From NCBI RefSeq assembly GCF_019925205.1, contig NC_083562.1, positions 5,270,001-5,334,000 of the forward strand: a stretch of DNA of 64,000 nt. The letters run 5' to 3'. Each line of letters opens with the position of its first letter. Within the stretch, counting starts at the first letter, position 1. Under the pieces are notes generated by a model. It was given only the letters and a program-made list of their open reading frames with translations. It searched no databases and had not been told where the DNA came from. Positions 41,001 to 49,183 of this stretch are shown one piece after another. The position numbers and the translations under genes were made by a program. The stretch comes from Metopolophium dirhodum (lineage: Eukaryota > Arthropoda > Insecta > Hemiptera > Aphididae).

Positions 41001-41147
41001 TTACAGTCGCGTGGTATATGTAAGACTATAATATTATACATTAGACTACCGAAAGAATATTGTTGTATAATTATTTTACCTTTTAGTATTTGTATTCTCT
41101 TTTTGAACTGGTTGGTATCCGGTGCTCCTAACGTACTATATTCCAAC
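13835..41147 (-). CDS. Giant single-pass membrane receptor: CUB, C-type lectin, EGF, long cytoplasmic tail
   Basis: Twenty-six exons with matching phases: 41147-41080, 40326-39794, 32749-32343, 31065-30965, 30867-30634, 30492-30306, 29397-29210, 29109-28994, 28875-28719, 28619-28458, 27663-27393, 27248-27034, 26927-26709, 26606-26430, 25912-25670, 24252-24088, 22689-22465, 22258-22061, 20095-19851, 18733-18433, 17900-17727, 17521-17238, 17098-16868, 16795-15620, 14698-14546, 14042-13835. Together they give about 2,211 residues once one surplus base in exon 16795-15620 is discounted. Order: CUB-like (about 23-275), C-type lectin (about 280-440), CUB (about 450-570), C-type lectin (about 575-715), CUB-type modules (about 720-1090), EGF modules (about 1120-1228), membrane helix (about 1247-1268), cytoplasmic tail (about 1270-2211). 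This fits a plasma-membrane receptor for carbohydrate or protein ligands. The start, with the signal peptide, is not in the assembled exons: the first one opens in phase 2. I cannot name the family, and function is not inferred beyond domains. Confidence 0.85.
14140..14500. mobile_element. Palindromic MITE in the last receptor intron
   Basis: CGCAACTA near 14141 is inverted as TAGTTGCG near 14489, with a G run just inside the left end and a C run just inside the right end. The central arms pair over about 50 bp (CCACATGAAATTGATTGATC with its near-inverse around 14350-14380). No clean target duplication was found. Confidence 0.6.
19034..19487. mobile_element. TTAA-type MITE, copy 1, in a receptor intron
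   Basis: TTAA at 19030-19033 and 19488-19491 flanks ends GGGTGCCCGGTGCCGG and (inverted) GGCCCCCGGAGCC. It has the same internal sequence as the copy at 39222-39744 (for example the TTGCCACCTCA and GAAAGAAGAAGA blocks), in the same orientation. Confidence 0.75.
19669..19706. repeat. (TG)n/(TA)n microsatellite
   Basis: A GTGTGTGT run passes directly into a TATATATA run. Confidence 0.8.
20134..20568. mobile_element. hAT-type MITE in the receptor intron after the tail exon
   Basis: The ends CAGGGACAGGACC and GGTTCCAGTCCCTG are flanked by ATTCGTAA (20126-20133) and ATTCGTAT (20569-20576), an 8-bp duplication with one mismatch. The inside has several AACCGG-type repeats. It lies only 38 bp from the acceptor of exon 20095-19851. 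Confidence 0.7.
20569..22060. other. Receptor intron, no further gene
   Basis: AT-rich intron sequence between the membrane-helix exon and the first tail exon. No additional exon or RNA gene is supported. Confidence 0.4.
22061..24252 (-). CDS. Receptor EGF modules and transmembrane exons
   Basis: Exon 24252-24088 carries one EGF module (CKPNPCVNGGTC, then CKCHGNYTG). Exon 22689-22465 carries an EGF-like unit ending CKCQYGYMGRFC and starts another (CELNPCKDRGDC to CRCYAYWTG). Exon 22258-22061 closes that EGF (DQCE), then encodes a juxtamembrane stretch, the helix FWLGLLTVFVVMGILGIIW and a basic stop-transfer CAKRH. All three exons are symmetric phase 1-1, the class typical of shuffled extracellular modules. 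Confidence 0.88.
22690..24087. other. Receptor intron between EGF exons
   Basis: AT-rich; no element with clear ends and no extra exon was found. Confidence 0.4.
24411..25260 (+). mobile_element. hAT element remnant with transposase dimerisation-domain fragment
   Basis: The right end, read inward, is CAGGGGTCGGCAACCTATCG, a familiar hAT terminus. The left end CAGGCACCGGCAACCC is a decayed version. Perfect 8-bp duplications CCGTAAGT flank it (24403-24410, 25261-25268). Between about 24700 and 24965 the + strand reads a protein fragment with FGSTYICEQTFSILK and SRLSDEHLNAVLRI, the C-terminal dimerisation region of hAT transposases. It is interrupted by a TAG, and the rest of the transposase is missing. 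The element sits in a receptor intron. Confidence 0.8.
25670..27663 (-). CDS. Receptor CUB-type modules (five exons)
   Basis: Exons 27663-27393 and 27248-27034 form a CUB domain (GVKGIITSLNYPANYYHNLD..., DCLYDFVAV, VCGY, VHFHSDYSVSSSGFHLQW). The second exon also opens the next CUB (GQVVSPNYPNFILPNLNC). Exon 26927-26709 carries its second half (IWIDFVDYNLDES..., NIEYSTN, GRGFKIAY). Exons 26606-26430 and 25912-25670 continue with a CUB-like beta-rich segment of lower similarity (NYPLPMHFPKL; CPGQQSTTVIEI). The last four exons begin or end in phase 1. The donor of exon 25912-25670 is the weak GTTCGT. Confidence 0.85.
25985..26260. mobile_element. hAT-type MITE, 276 bp, in a receptor intron
   Basis: CAGTGGCGTTGCCAG at the left and CTGGCTACGCCACTG at the right, with perfect 8-bp duplications CCCGAAGT at 25977-25984 and 26261-26268. 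Confidence 0.8.
27664..28457. other. Receptor intron, AT-rich
   Basis: No exon or bounded repeat found. Confidence 0.4.
28458..29109 (-). CDS. Receptor second C-type lectin domain (three exons)
   Basis: Exon 29109-28994 has the opening (CDDARQQMFNGSCYLF, WHTARSIC). Exon 28875-28719 has AELTSVHNAEEEQFV and YWLGG then WYWVD, the region matching the WIGL and WxW motifs. Exon 28619-28458 has the closing CLAISW, NDCNTVGGYICKK. The classic EPN/QPD calcium-site triplet is not obvious, so sugar binding of the canonical kind is doubtful. This is an inference from motif absence. Confidence 0.85.
29210..30492 (-). CDS. Receptor CUB domain between the two lectin domains (two exons)
   Basis: Exon 30492-30306 encodes VSSPGFPQPYPDNQDCTFSV and a GYQIEVEFEEL strand. 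Exon 29397-29210 encodes CSYDYVEL, HCGDKSDI and IHFVSDYSHAFSGFKARV. These are the typical CUB pattern of four Cys, the YDYVEL acidic motif and the closing GF. The 812-bp intron between the two exons has no other feature. Confidence 0.9.
30634..32749 (-). CDS. Receptor first C-type lectin domain (three exons)
   Basis: Exon 32749-32343 ends a CUB-like segment and starts the lectin fold (CPYGSVSLRAGRCLTI, NWEDAEEYC, GGHLASIDSHRTQ). Exon 31065-30965 has YWIGATDMNNEGFFKWTDSS. Exon 30867-30634 has NWYQGHIHQPYSGPN, CVELRQVY and WNDRDCSVKNRFLCQ. The WND-like motif is present; a complete EPN triplet is not seen. The introns (1.28 kb and 97 bp) hold no bounded element. Confidence 0.88.
33327..33541 (-). 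promoter_or_regulatory. Candidate internal promoter and non-coding 5' exon
   Basis: On the - strand a TATAAAAA box at 33541-33534 is followed by GC-rich sequence with no ATG and a strong donor TGTG|GTAAGT at 33327/33326. This sits in the 7-kb intron before exon 32749-32343, whose acceptor is 578 bp further on. It could start a shorter receptor transcript lacking the first CUB exons. Two further GTAAGT sites lie inside. No transcript evidence is available. Confidence 0.3.
33600..36900. other. Large receptor intron, first part
   Basis: GC content is higher to about 34030, then drops to AT-rich sequence. A 133-codon + frame at 33362-33763 is open but matches nothing I recognise. No bounded transposon was found. 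Confidence 0.35.
36940..37760. other. CpG-richer island with open frames on both strands
   Basis: This stretch is visibly richer in CG than its surroundings. The + strand has an insect-type initiator (TTTCAGTCGTC near 37186). After it come small frames at 37270-37353 (28 codons, starting MRSKCSFIGG) and 37394-37633 (79 codons, starting MSGEKMLFYMACYK). The - strand is open for 126 codons over 37373-37753. I recognise no protein in any frame. It may be a promoter, a small gene or a decayed element inside the receptor intron. Confidence 0.25.
39222..39744. mobile_element. TTAA-type MITE, copy 2, in a receptor intron
   Basis: TTAA at 39218-39221 and 39745-39748. The ends GGGTCCCGGTGCCGG and inverted GGCGCCCGGTGCCG form good terminal inverted repeats. 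It is the same family and orientation as 19034-19487, and ends 46 bp before exon 39794. Confidence 0.8.
39794..41147 (-). CDS. Receptor N-terminal CUB-like exons (two exons)
   Basis: Exon 41147-41080 (68 nt) reads LEYSTLGAPDTNQFKKRIQI in the only frame that joins exon 40326-39794 in phase 1. That exon encodes a GC-rich CUB-like segment (CELYLLATEMGRLSS, LQCVVRFAQRHHARLVIDVV, VCGKLEDL, FSIVYRLAASC, SECRYKV). It ends in phase 0 with the donor ACG|GTCAGT, which joins exon 32749. Exon 41147 opens in phase 2, so at least one more 5' exon exists upstream. GC content and codon use differ strongly from the flanking introns. Confidence 0.8.
40377..40450. mobile_element. Very short (74 bp) hAT-type MITE next to a splice acceptor
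   Basis: CAGTGGCGGATCCGGGG is inverted as a CCTGGATCCGCCACTG end. The flanks GTCGGAGT (40369-40376) and GTCGGAGG (40451-40458) are an 8-bp duplication with one mismatch. It lies 50 bp upstream of the acceptor of exon 40326-39794. Confidence 0.75.
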
Positions 41148-43750
41148 CTGAAACAAAGCCGGTCACCGCCATTATTTACTATTATCGTCGTACAACATGA
41201 AATTATAAATAGCTATATAGCATGAACGATAATAATACGACTGCTCACCAAAAAGTGATTTCGTAAAACCAACCGATCTAATCGAATTTCCCAAGAGAAT
41301 TCGCAATGGGTACTGTACGCTAGATGGACTAATAAGACTTCTACCTACTGCAAATTGTATTAACATTATTATTTGATTACACGCTATAGGTAGGTAGGTA
41401 TATCGACGCTACAGACGCGATGTTTGTTTAAGGTGGAATCCGACGGGACCGAAAACTAAACGTTCTATCTTCGCGAGCATGAAAAGATTTAATTGAAAAT
41501 GCCATTACCATGAAGCGTACACGAAAAGAAAACAAACCACGGTTGAGAAAATCTATAATATCGTTTTTTAATCCATCACATATTATATAATATTATTATT
41601 TATTACATTGTTTAGCCGACAGTGGTGTACACACAGAGGAATGGTGTCTGGGGGTTCTACTCCTTCCCCCCACTGATTGGTTTATTTTTCAATAAATAAA
41701 AACGGAAAAAAATTTTTTATAAGACACATATCATTATATTCATATTTTACACCAGCCCGTCACCATTGAAATTTCTGCAGTGTACACTGATGGTAATTAG
41801 AATTTCCACTTATGCGATCATGTTTTGTTGCGAAAAAAATGTACCTAAAGCTATATATTTTGTTGTTTATTATACTGTAGTGATCAAATCGTTATTATCT
41901 ATGACGAGTACAGTGAACAAATAAAAACTAACCATTTTGTGTTATTACAATTATAATTTATAGGCACCCATATAATACAACACATAGTATAGACTGTAGA
42001 ACATAGGTACACATAGTGTTCAACGTATTTTTATTGGACTATTGCGATACTTATTAGGTTTTTATTTTCGTTCGCAACACTGCTTAGCACTCTAATCGTG
42101 CCCACATATATAAATTGGCTTACGACTAAGCTATAAGTATTTACGATGCTACGCGTCGTCATTTGATTTAACATTGTTTTGTGCAAAAATACATCGTGTA
42201 GACTGCCATCGTGTGACATATGGCTAAAGGTGTAAAAACCCCCGAGGGAATGGTCTTATACTCCCCGTCACACAGTGGTTATCAATGCCACCGTAGCAGT
42301 GGCCATGATTTAGTAGATTCAGTAGTTTTCGCGAGATAATTGTGCAGTACTTTTGGCATTATTGTTTAATGTTTAAGTCTCGACTCGGAACAGCTACCGC
42401 CCAGAATATTAACAAATCGTAAGCCGCTCCAATTTCGTCTAGCTTGGTTAATTTTTGAATTTTTATAATATAATGCATATGCGCGTGACCACAATCGACC
42501 GATGTCGCCGCTCGCTGAAACGTCTATTTGATTTAACATTGTTTTGTTCAAAAAAAAAATGCATAGACTGCCGTATAGCAGTGGCCATGATTTAGTGGAT
42601 TTAGTATATAGTTTCCGCGACGTCTCGAGGTAATCATGCAGTACTTTTGGCATTATTACTTTTTGTTGAAGTCTCGACTAGGAAAAGCTACCACCAGAAT
42701 AATAACAAATCGTAAACCACTCCGATTTCATCTAGTTTGGTTGATTTTTGTATTTTTATACGCATACGCGCACAATCGATCGATGTCACCGCTCGCTGGA
42801 ACGTCTATTTGGTACCTATATAATAGGTGGTAAGTATACTAAACTTCACGTGACGGGTTTTCGAGAGATTATTATTTTTTTTTGCTCAGTGTAATATCTA
42901 CACCGAACGAGTGTGTGTGTGTCAAATAATCCGAGTTTAAAATCAAGAGTTCTATTTTTGATTACGTCTTGAAAAAACATTTTCTTCGAAAAGTTCAAAA
43001 AAAATTCCGTTATATTCAGCGCAAAGAAACTTTTTTTATGAAAAACACTATTTTCTAAGGTTTTTTATCATTATTTTTAATGTCAAAATGGATTCTGACA
43101 CGCATTATTAAAACATATTCTGAACTGGAATAATATAACACGATACTGTTACACAAAAAAATAATTTTCCCATTTCTCGCCTGACTTCGTGTAGGTATTA
43201 TACTATAATCCGTCAGAAACATTAAAAAAAAATACCGAATATTTGTAAAAATATTAGGTTTATCGTATTAAGCTTAATACAGAAACAGTTTTTACACCAC
43301 GGATGTAAAAATGAATTGTTTACCAACTGTTCGAAAGAAAAAAGTTAATAGGTCAATTATTCCACCAAAATGTATTATTATGTACAGTGTACATTGTATG
43401 GAAGAATAATAGGATTAAAAGAAAAATTATAAATACAATTATTAACCAGGGATTAGTGGTGTGGCAAACCATGTTTCAAAACAAAGGACAAACATAATAA
43501 TATATAGTTTCCATATTTTCCACTTACTCGTCCGCTCATTCATTGAATAATAATATCCTATGTATATATATTATACCATCTAATTCGCATTTTTAACCAA
43601 GTAAACGACTTTTATTATACAATTAGTAACAATCATTGTTAAGCATTGAAAAAACAAAAACTTTTGTTTATTAAAAGACAATATTATTATGGATGAATAT
43701 TATTATATTTGATTATTATGAACTGCGCCTAACCATAGTATTATCAAAAT
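41148..43750. other. Intron or 5' flank of the receptor gene, no exon found
   Basis: AT-rich. It contains the diverged tandem duplication at 42155-42815. I looked for an upstream phase-2 exon with a signal peptide on the - strand and found no convincing candidate. Confidence 0.35.
42155..42815. repeat. Diverged two-copy tandem duplication
   Basis: Blocks recur in the same order and orientation: ATTTGATTTAACATTGTTTT (about 42159 and 42526), GCAGTGGCCATGATTTAG (about 42297 and 42578), GCAGTACTTTTGGCATTATT, AACAAATCGTAA, and CGATCGATGTC or CGACCGATGTC with CCGCTCGCTG. The spacing between first-block copies (about 367) and second-block copies (about 281) differs, so an indel of roughly 85 bp separates them. 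Confidence 0.7.
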
Positions 43751-44310
43751 CAGTCCTGTAAAGTATTTGAGTAAAGGTATTTGAGAAAAAGTATTCAAAT
43801 ACTTTTTTAAGTATTGAATAACGTTTTAAATACTTTCAGCATGAAGTATTTTCAATGGTATTTTATATACTTTTTTTTATATTGAATATTTGTTTGTATT
43901 AAATACTTGGGTTTTTATTTCGAACATTTTATTTTTATTCGAAATATTTGTTTGGAAAAATATTATTGTCAACTACAATAATAGAATAATAGTTTTATTT
44001 AATATTCTGTATTTCTGTGTTAGCCGAAGCCCGAAGGTTTGTAATAAATAATAATGCAATGTAATGAATAAATAATAAATAAGATAAAAATGATTATAAA
44101 CCTACTGTGTCTATAGACTATATTACAATAATTAAGAACCTATTTTAAAAACCAAAAGTATTCCAAATACTTTTTTAAAGTATTTAAGTAGTATTTGAAA
44201 TACTATACAATTAAAATATTTGAGTAGTATCTTAAATGCTTTAAAAAAAATGTATTTGAATATTTACACAAATACTTTTTAAAAGTATTCTTTACAGGAG
44301 TACAGGACTG
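43751..44310. mobile_element. hAT-type MITE, 560 bp
   Basis: CAGTCCTGTAAAGTATT at the left and inverted TACAGGACTG at the right are flanked by perfect 8-bp duplications ATCAAAAT (43743-43750, 44311-44318). The interior is made of repeated AAGTATTTGAA-like units. Confidence 0.8.
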
Positions 44311-44318
44311 ATCAAAAT

Positions 44319-47300
44319 ACAAAAATATATCGTGAGTATAATTCTATATAACTATTACCTATTAAAACTTCGTGTTTGATACAGTAATTGGTGTTTCGTA
44401 TATTATTTATTTACTTATTACGCATAATTAGGCACGTCACATTTTCAATACAATTTTATTGTAACTTTTGACTACTGAGTTCAACTTACTAAACTTATGT
44501 TTCATAATTCAATTCGAAATAAGTGTATTAAATAAAATTTAAATATTTTATGTTTAAAAGGAAACCGTCGAACTTATAAACGTTTCACTTTTTGGTTCAG
44601 CTGATCACCTTAAACAATTTGAATGATCATTAGCATCTTGACAATTGCGACTGTGGGAGTATCCACTTAGATAATATATTATAATACAATATAATGTTAA
44701 TCATTTGTAAGATGGTTATCATTCTCTCTCGACAATTGTAAATTTATTTCAATAAGTTTATTATTTTCGTATTTTTATGCGCATTTCATTACGATCGCAA
44801 CACAGAACCGATTTGATATCATACTCTGTTCAGATAGGCATTTCATTATATTCTTCTATAAAAAAAAAAAAAAAATACGAATTAGATTATATTGTTATAA
44901 TCATTTTAGAGTGCAAAAATCATACTATATATAGAGTACAACAGACATAGCTGTCTAGAATTCTAGACAATCGCCGTTTTTAATTGTTCAATTTGTATAT
45001 TTTGAATTATATACATCACCAAAACAAAACAATTAAATTGGAACATGGCCAAAGTTATATGTACCAGGAAATCACAAGAAGTGAACTACTTAAAAGTTAA
45101 AATCCCTTTCACAGCGTAGGTACCTCAGTGCCAGTTGAAGCATTCGCAATAGATAATATTATTATTTATAACTGCCAATCAGTGAGATTTACTTAAACTA
45201 TTTTTGTAAAACATTATCGTCGTTGTATAATTGAACCATTTTTATCAATTATAAATGTTGATTGATTAATATTAATTAGTAAAATGTTCAAATCGTCATA
45301 GCTCCCAATACTCCCAACCAATTACCGTGCAGCTATTATCTTTAGTACACAAAGTTAAGTAGCTAAAATACTATACTCTTACAAATTTCGAGTTTTAGAA
45401 AAAATATCCTTAAAAATGCTTAGTAATTTATTGTAGAAAAATAATGGGGAGGGTGTTTCTCGTTTTAAAAATACAGAAGTTAGACAAAACACTCCTTAAG
45501 AAGTACCAAAAATCTCAAGAATTTGAAAATATGATCTTTAAGTATACTATTTAATAATTTAAAAATCAGGTTTTGGAAAACTGTATTATTGAAGAAAAAA
45601 GGGATGAGCGTGCTTGGTGAGTCACCCTATGCGTTTGATATTTTTAATGTTGTATCGATCGTTTTACTGTCAGAAAGAGACGTTCTTACTACAAACTCGA
45701 CTATTAAATGTTATTGATTTATTTTTGTCTCGACAAAAGTTTTTGTAGTGATATAAATGTGTAATCATACAGCGATTTATTTAGAAAATATTACAACAAT
45801 AAATAAACAACCAAAAACGGGGACATCACACCTAACACACGGAAATAATCTGTCGATATTACGAGGACCGAGAGATATACGTATAATATTATCATATATC
45901 GATACACTATTAATAGGTGTGGTAATGGTATGCACATTACACTTAACACACCAATATTTCGGACCTCAGTGCGCGACTAGTAAACGTATTCTAGGAGAAG
46001 GTCGTCTTAGGTGCAGGTTCAGTGTTCCTGTAACGGAAACATGTGTGCATAATTTCTTTATTTAATTATAACACTTAGCATTTGCATTCTGTGTAAAAAA
46101 AATTATATTGTTTCGTAATAATATCTTTTATTTATTTTATGATTTCTATTGATATCACTTTATACGAAAAAAGTTCTTGTTGTTTCATAATCCATTATTG
46201 TTTGTATTTTTTAAACTTTAACAACTTTTTTTGAAGTTTTGATATCGAAAAAATAAAAACGATATTGCACAGCCAAAGCTATCCTTTTTATGTGGTGAAA
46301 ATGTCGTTTCTTAGTTATGACTGAATAAGCTTCTCGGTTCTTACACGCGCCAAAACTGTTTTTGCTATGTTTTACATTGATTGTAAAACGGATACAACAC
46401 GTTCGGGTGTAGGGTCCTCTTAACCATGTACTTACATGTAACTTTAAACATATAATTATCATAAATTTTTTCAGCTGTTATGATAATTATTATTGTTTAA
46501 TGATGCGTCTTTGGTAATATGATATTATAGTTTCTGAATTTGAACACCGATGCCATACTATATCTTAGCGTAACAGACTATACACGTGCATCTGCAATCA
46601 GTTAAACACTATAATCTATACTAATTTTGCGCCACAAAAGACGGTTCGTATTTAGTCAGAAATACGGTAATTGGCCTCTGGAAAGGGTCCCCGAAATTAT
46701 CCCGAATAAAGGAAATCCTCTTCAAATTAGTAAACTGCAGGTATACAACCGGACGGTCATTCGAATGACCCACTACTAACGGTGGATAAACGCAATACAA
46801 TTATACAACGGCCACACAAACATTTACCATATAATTCTGTAGTATATATTATCATTTATCGTAATTTATATCTTTATGACGCAACTGGTAGAAGTGGTAC
46901 CCATAACAGTTACCTGTATAATACCGTATATTACGTGCAGCCACCGCACGACATAACTATGCTATTATACATTTCGTATAATACAACCCATTTGGTTCAA
47001 TTAGATCACAACGTGTTGTTATCATATTAATGGTCTATTGCAAATGTGATATTATAATAATATTATCACTACAGTGTAAGACTTAACAGGTTTTAACGTT
47101 TTCAGTAGATGTATACAGTAGCTAATCCAAACTCGTTGATATCGTATACTGTTAATACATTTAGTATCGTTTTTACGTACGCAATCAAAACTAAATGAAG
47201 TTATTTGAACACATTTTACACCTGCACTGTGCATTGATAGAATTTCAAAAATATAGGCATAAATACTAAGTAGTATAATAAGCAGAATAATAAGTCAGCA

Positions 47301-49037
47301 TAACAAGTCGACGCAGCTGCCCAAGTACGGCGTGGTAAGGCCGAACCGGAGTTCGTCAAACAATGAATTGAAAAGTTGGTGTCACTAGCTGTATACTGTA
47401 TATTCATATATGAAAAATGAAAACAATTCGGTAGTAGCTTTTTATGCGTCTCGAATCAAATAAAAATAAGTTTTTTTGAAATCTGTGTGGTAGTTTTTGA
47501 CTGACACTCGTACAACAGTTTTATTATTTGTATAAAACTAAGTTTTTTCTTTGCCATATTACTTTTTAGTTACGTAGATACTATTATAATATGTGATTTA
47601 TTGTAATGATATAACCGCGGCTTTATACAATGTTATAAAAAGGATTTTCTGTCAAGTGTTTACTGGTTTTAGTGTTTAATGAATTTTAAACGTCATACTA
47701 TTTTCTGAAAAATGTGTAATGATATTATAAAAGTGTATACTGCATAATACGTTTGTGTGGAAGAATCAAACGAGCACCTACGTCCTACAGTTTAAATACC
47801 TACGTAGTATTTTATAAACATAATAATAATATTATATTATATTCCTGATCGTGATAATTTTTATAATTATTTCAAACAGTTGAACAGCAAAATTTAATGG
47901 TGACGGAAACAAATATAAACAATCAGCCCATACAAAAAATTGAATGTTATTATACTAAATAAACCAAAAATAAAAAATAAAAATGAAAATAGTCGTTGCG
48001 TTTTATTATGTAACCGTGGTAGAAGTTCAGTTATATACGAGTATACAAATACACCATACTCGTACTACAAAGTTTTAATTGGAGGATATTACATGTGCCG
48101 TTATAATATTATACACTGTATAACTGCAGTACAATAATGACAAAGTCATAATTATATAGTTTTATAATTTCAAATATTTATACACCGGTTTTTACCTTTA
48201 CTGTACTATTAAGAATAGTGCATAGCAAGAATCACAATTTATTATATTATGACTAGCCAACTGTAATATCATTAAATACGCATTATCTCTCAGTAACTCG
48301 TTCGGACGACTATTATTTTAGTGCCAGCTATAGATTAGGTACACGAAGTAGGTACCTTCACTCAAAATATATTTTGAAGTGGAAAAAAAGATTAAAAAAA
48401 AAAATTACATTTAAAATACCGTTTCATGTAAACTGAAATTTGTGTAGCCGAATTCGAACAATCATTATACGCAGACACGTGACTAGCGATTTCACTGTAC
48501 ATATCTGTGATGTGTAGCACGAGTGATTGACGGGACCAAAAAAACATGTTTCGCTGATATCGTCAAAAAGCAATTAGTTATTTAAAATTGATTAACCCGA
48601 GTTCGTACACTAGGTCAAACAATTAATTTCTTGAATTCTCTACGGTGTTTTTTTTAATACGACAATATCGACCGGCAGAATTTAAAAAATATTTTATCCA
48701 TATGATTCTAACAGAAATAATATATATATTTTGTCATATAAAAAGTGTTACTGCAAAAAGATCTGACATCGGAATTATACCGGGTGATTCTTTTATCAAA
48801 TAACATTCATTATTTCAAAAAGTGTAAATTTTTTTGAAAATATTTTTTTACATAGTTTCAAGTTGCTTATAAAACAACGTTTTTATTTAAAAGTTATATT
48901 TTTAAATATTTTTTATCCTTATAATTTTTTAAGTTTTTTACTTTTTTGAACGACAACATGGGGTTTTAATTTTATATTCCAAAACAGAATATTTTTCTTA
49001 GTATTTTGATACATGAAAATCGAATTTGAGGCGAATT
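44319..49037. other. AT-rich gene desert
   Basis: No supported gene. A fragment of the TTAA-type MITE seen at 10701 lies near 46350-46427 (ACGGATACAACACGTTCGGG to GGTCCTCTTAA). A 102-codon + frame at 45757-46065 is unrecognised and probably chance. Confidence 0.4.
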
Positions 49038-49183
49038 TGTAGTTAGTTGCTTTGCTTTGCTTTGTATGTTGTGCACTATTACAGGCTTTAAGCCTCTGGT
49101 AGTGTGAGTGAAGTAGTGGAAGGAGTGAGATGAATTGAGCTCGGGAGCTTGCAGAAGATTTTAGTTTGACTGGTGCTTGTAGA

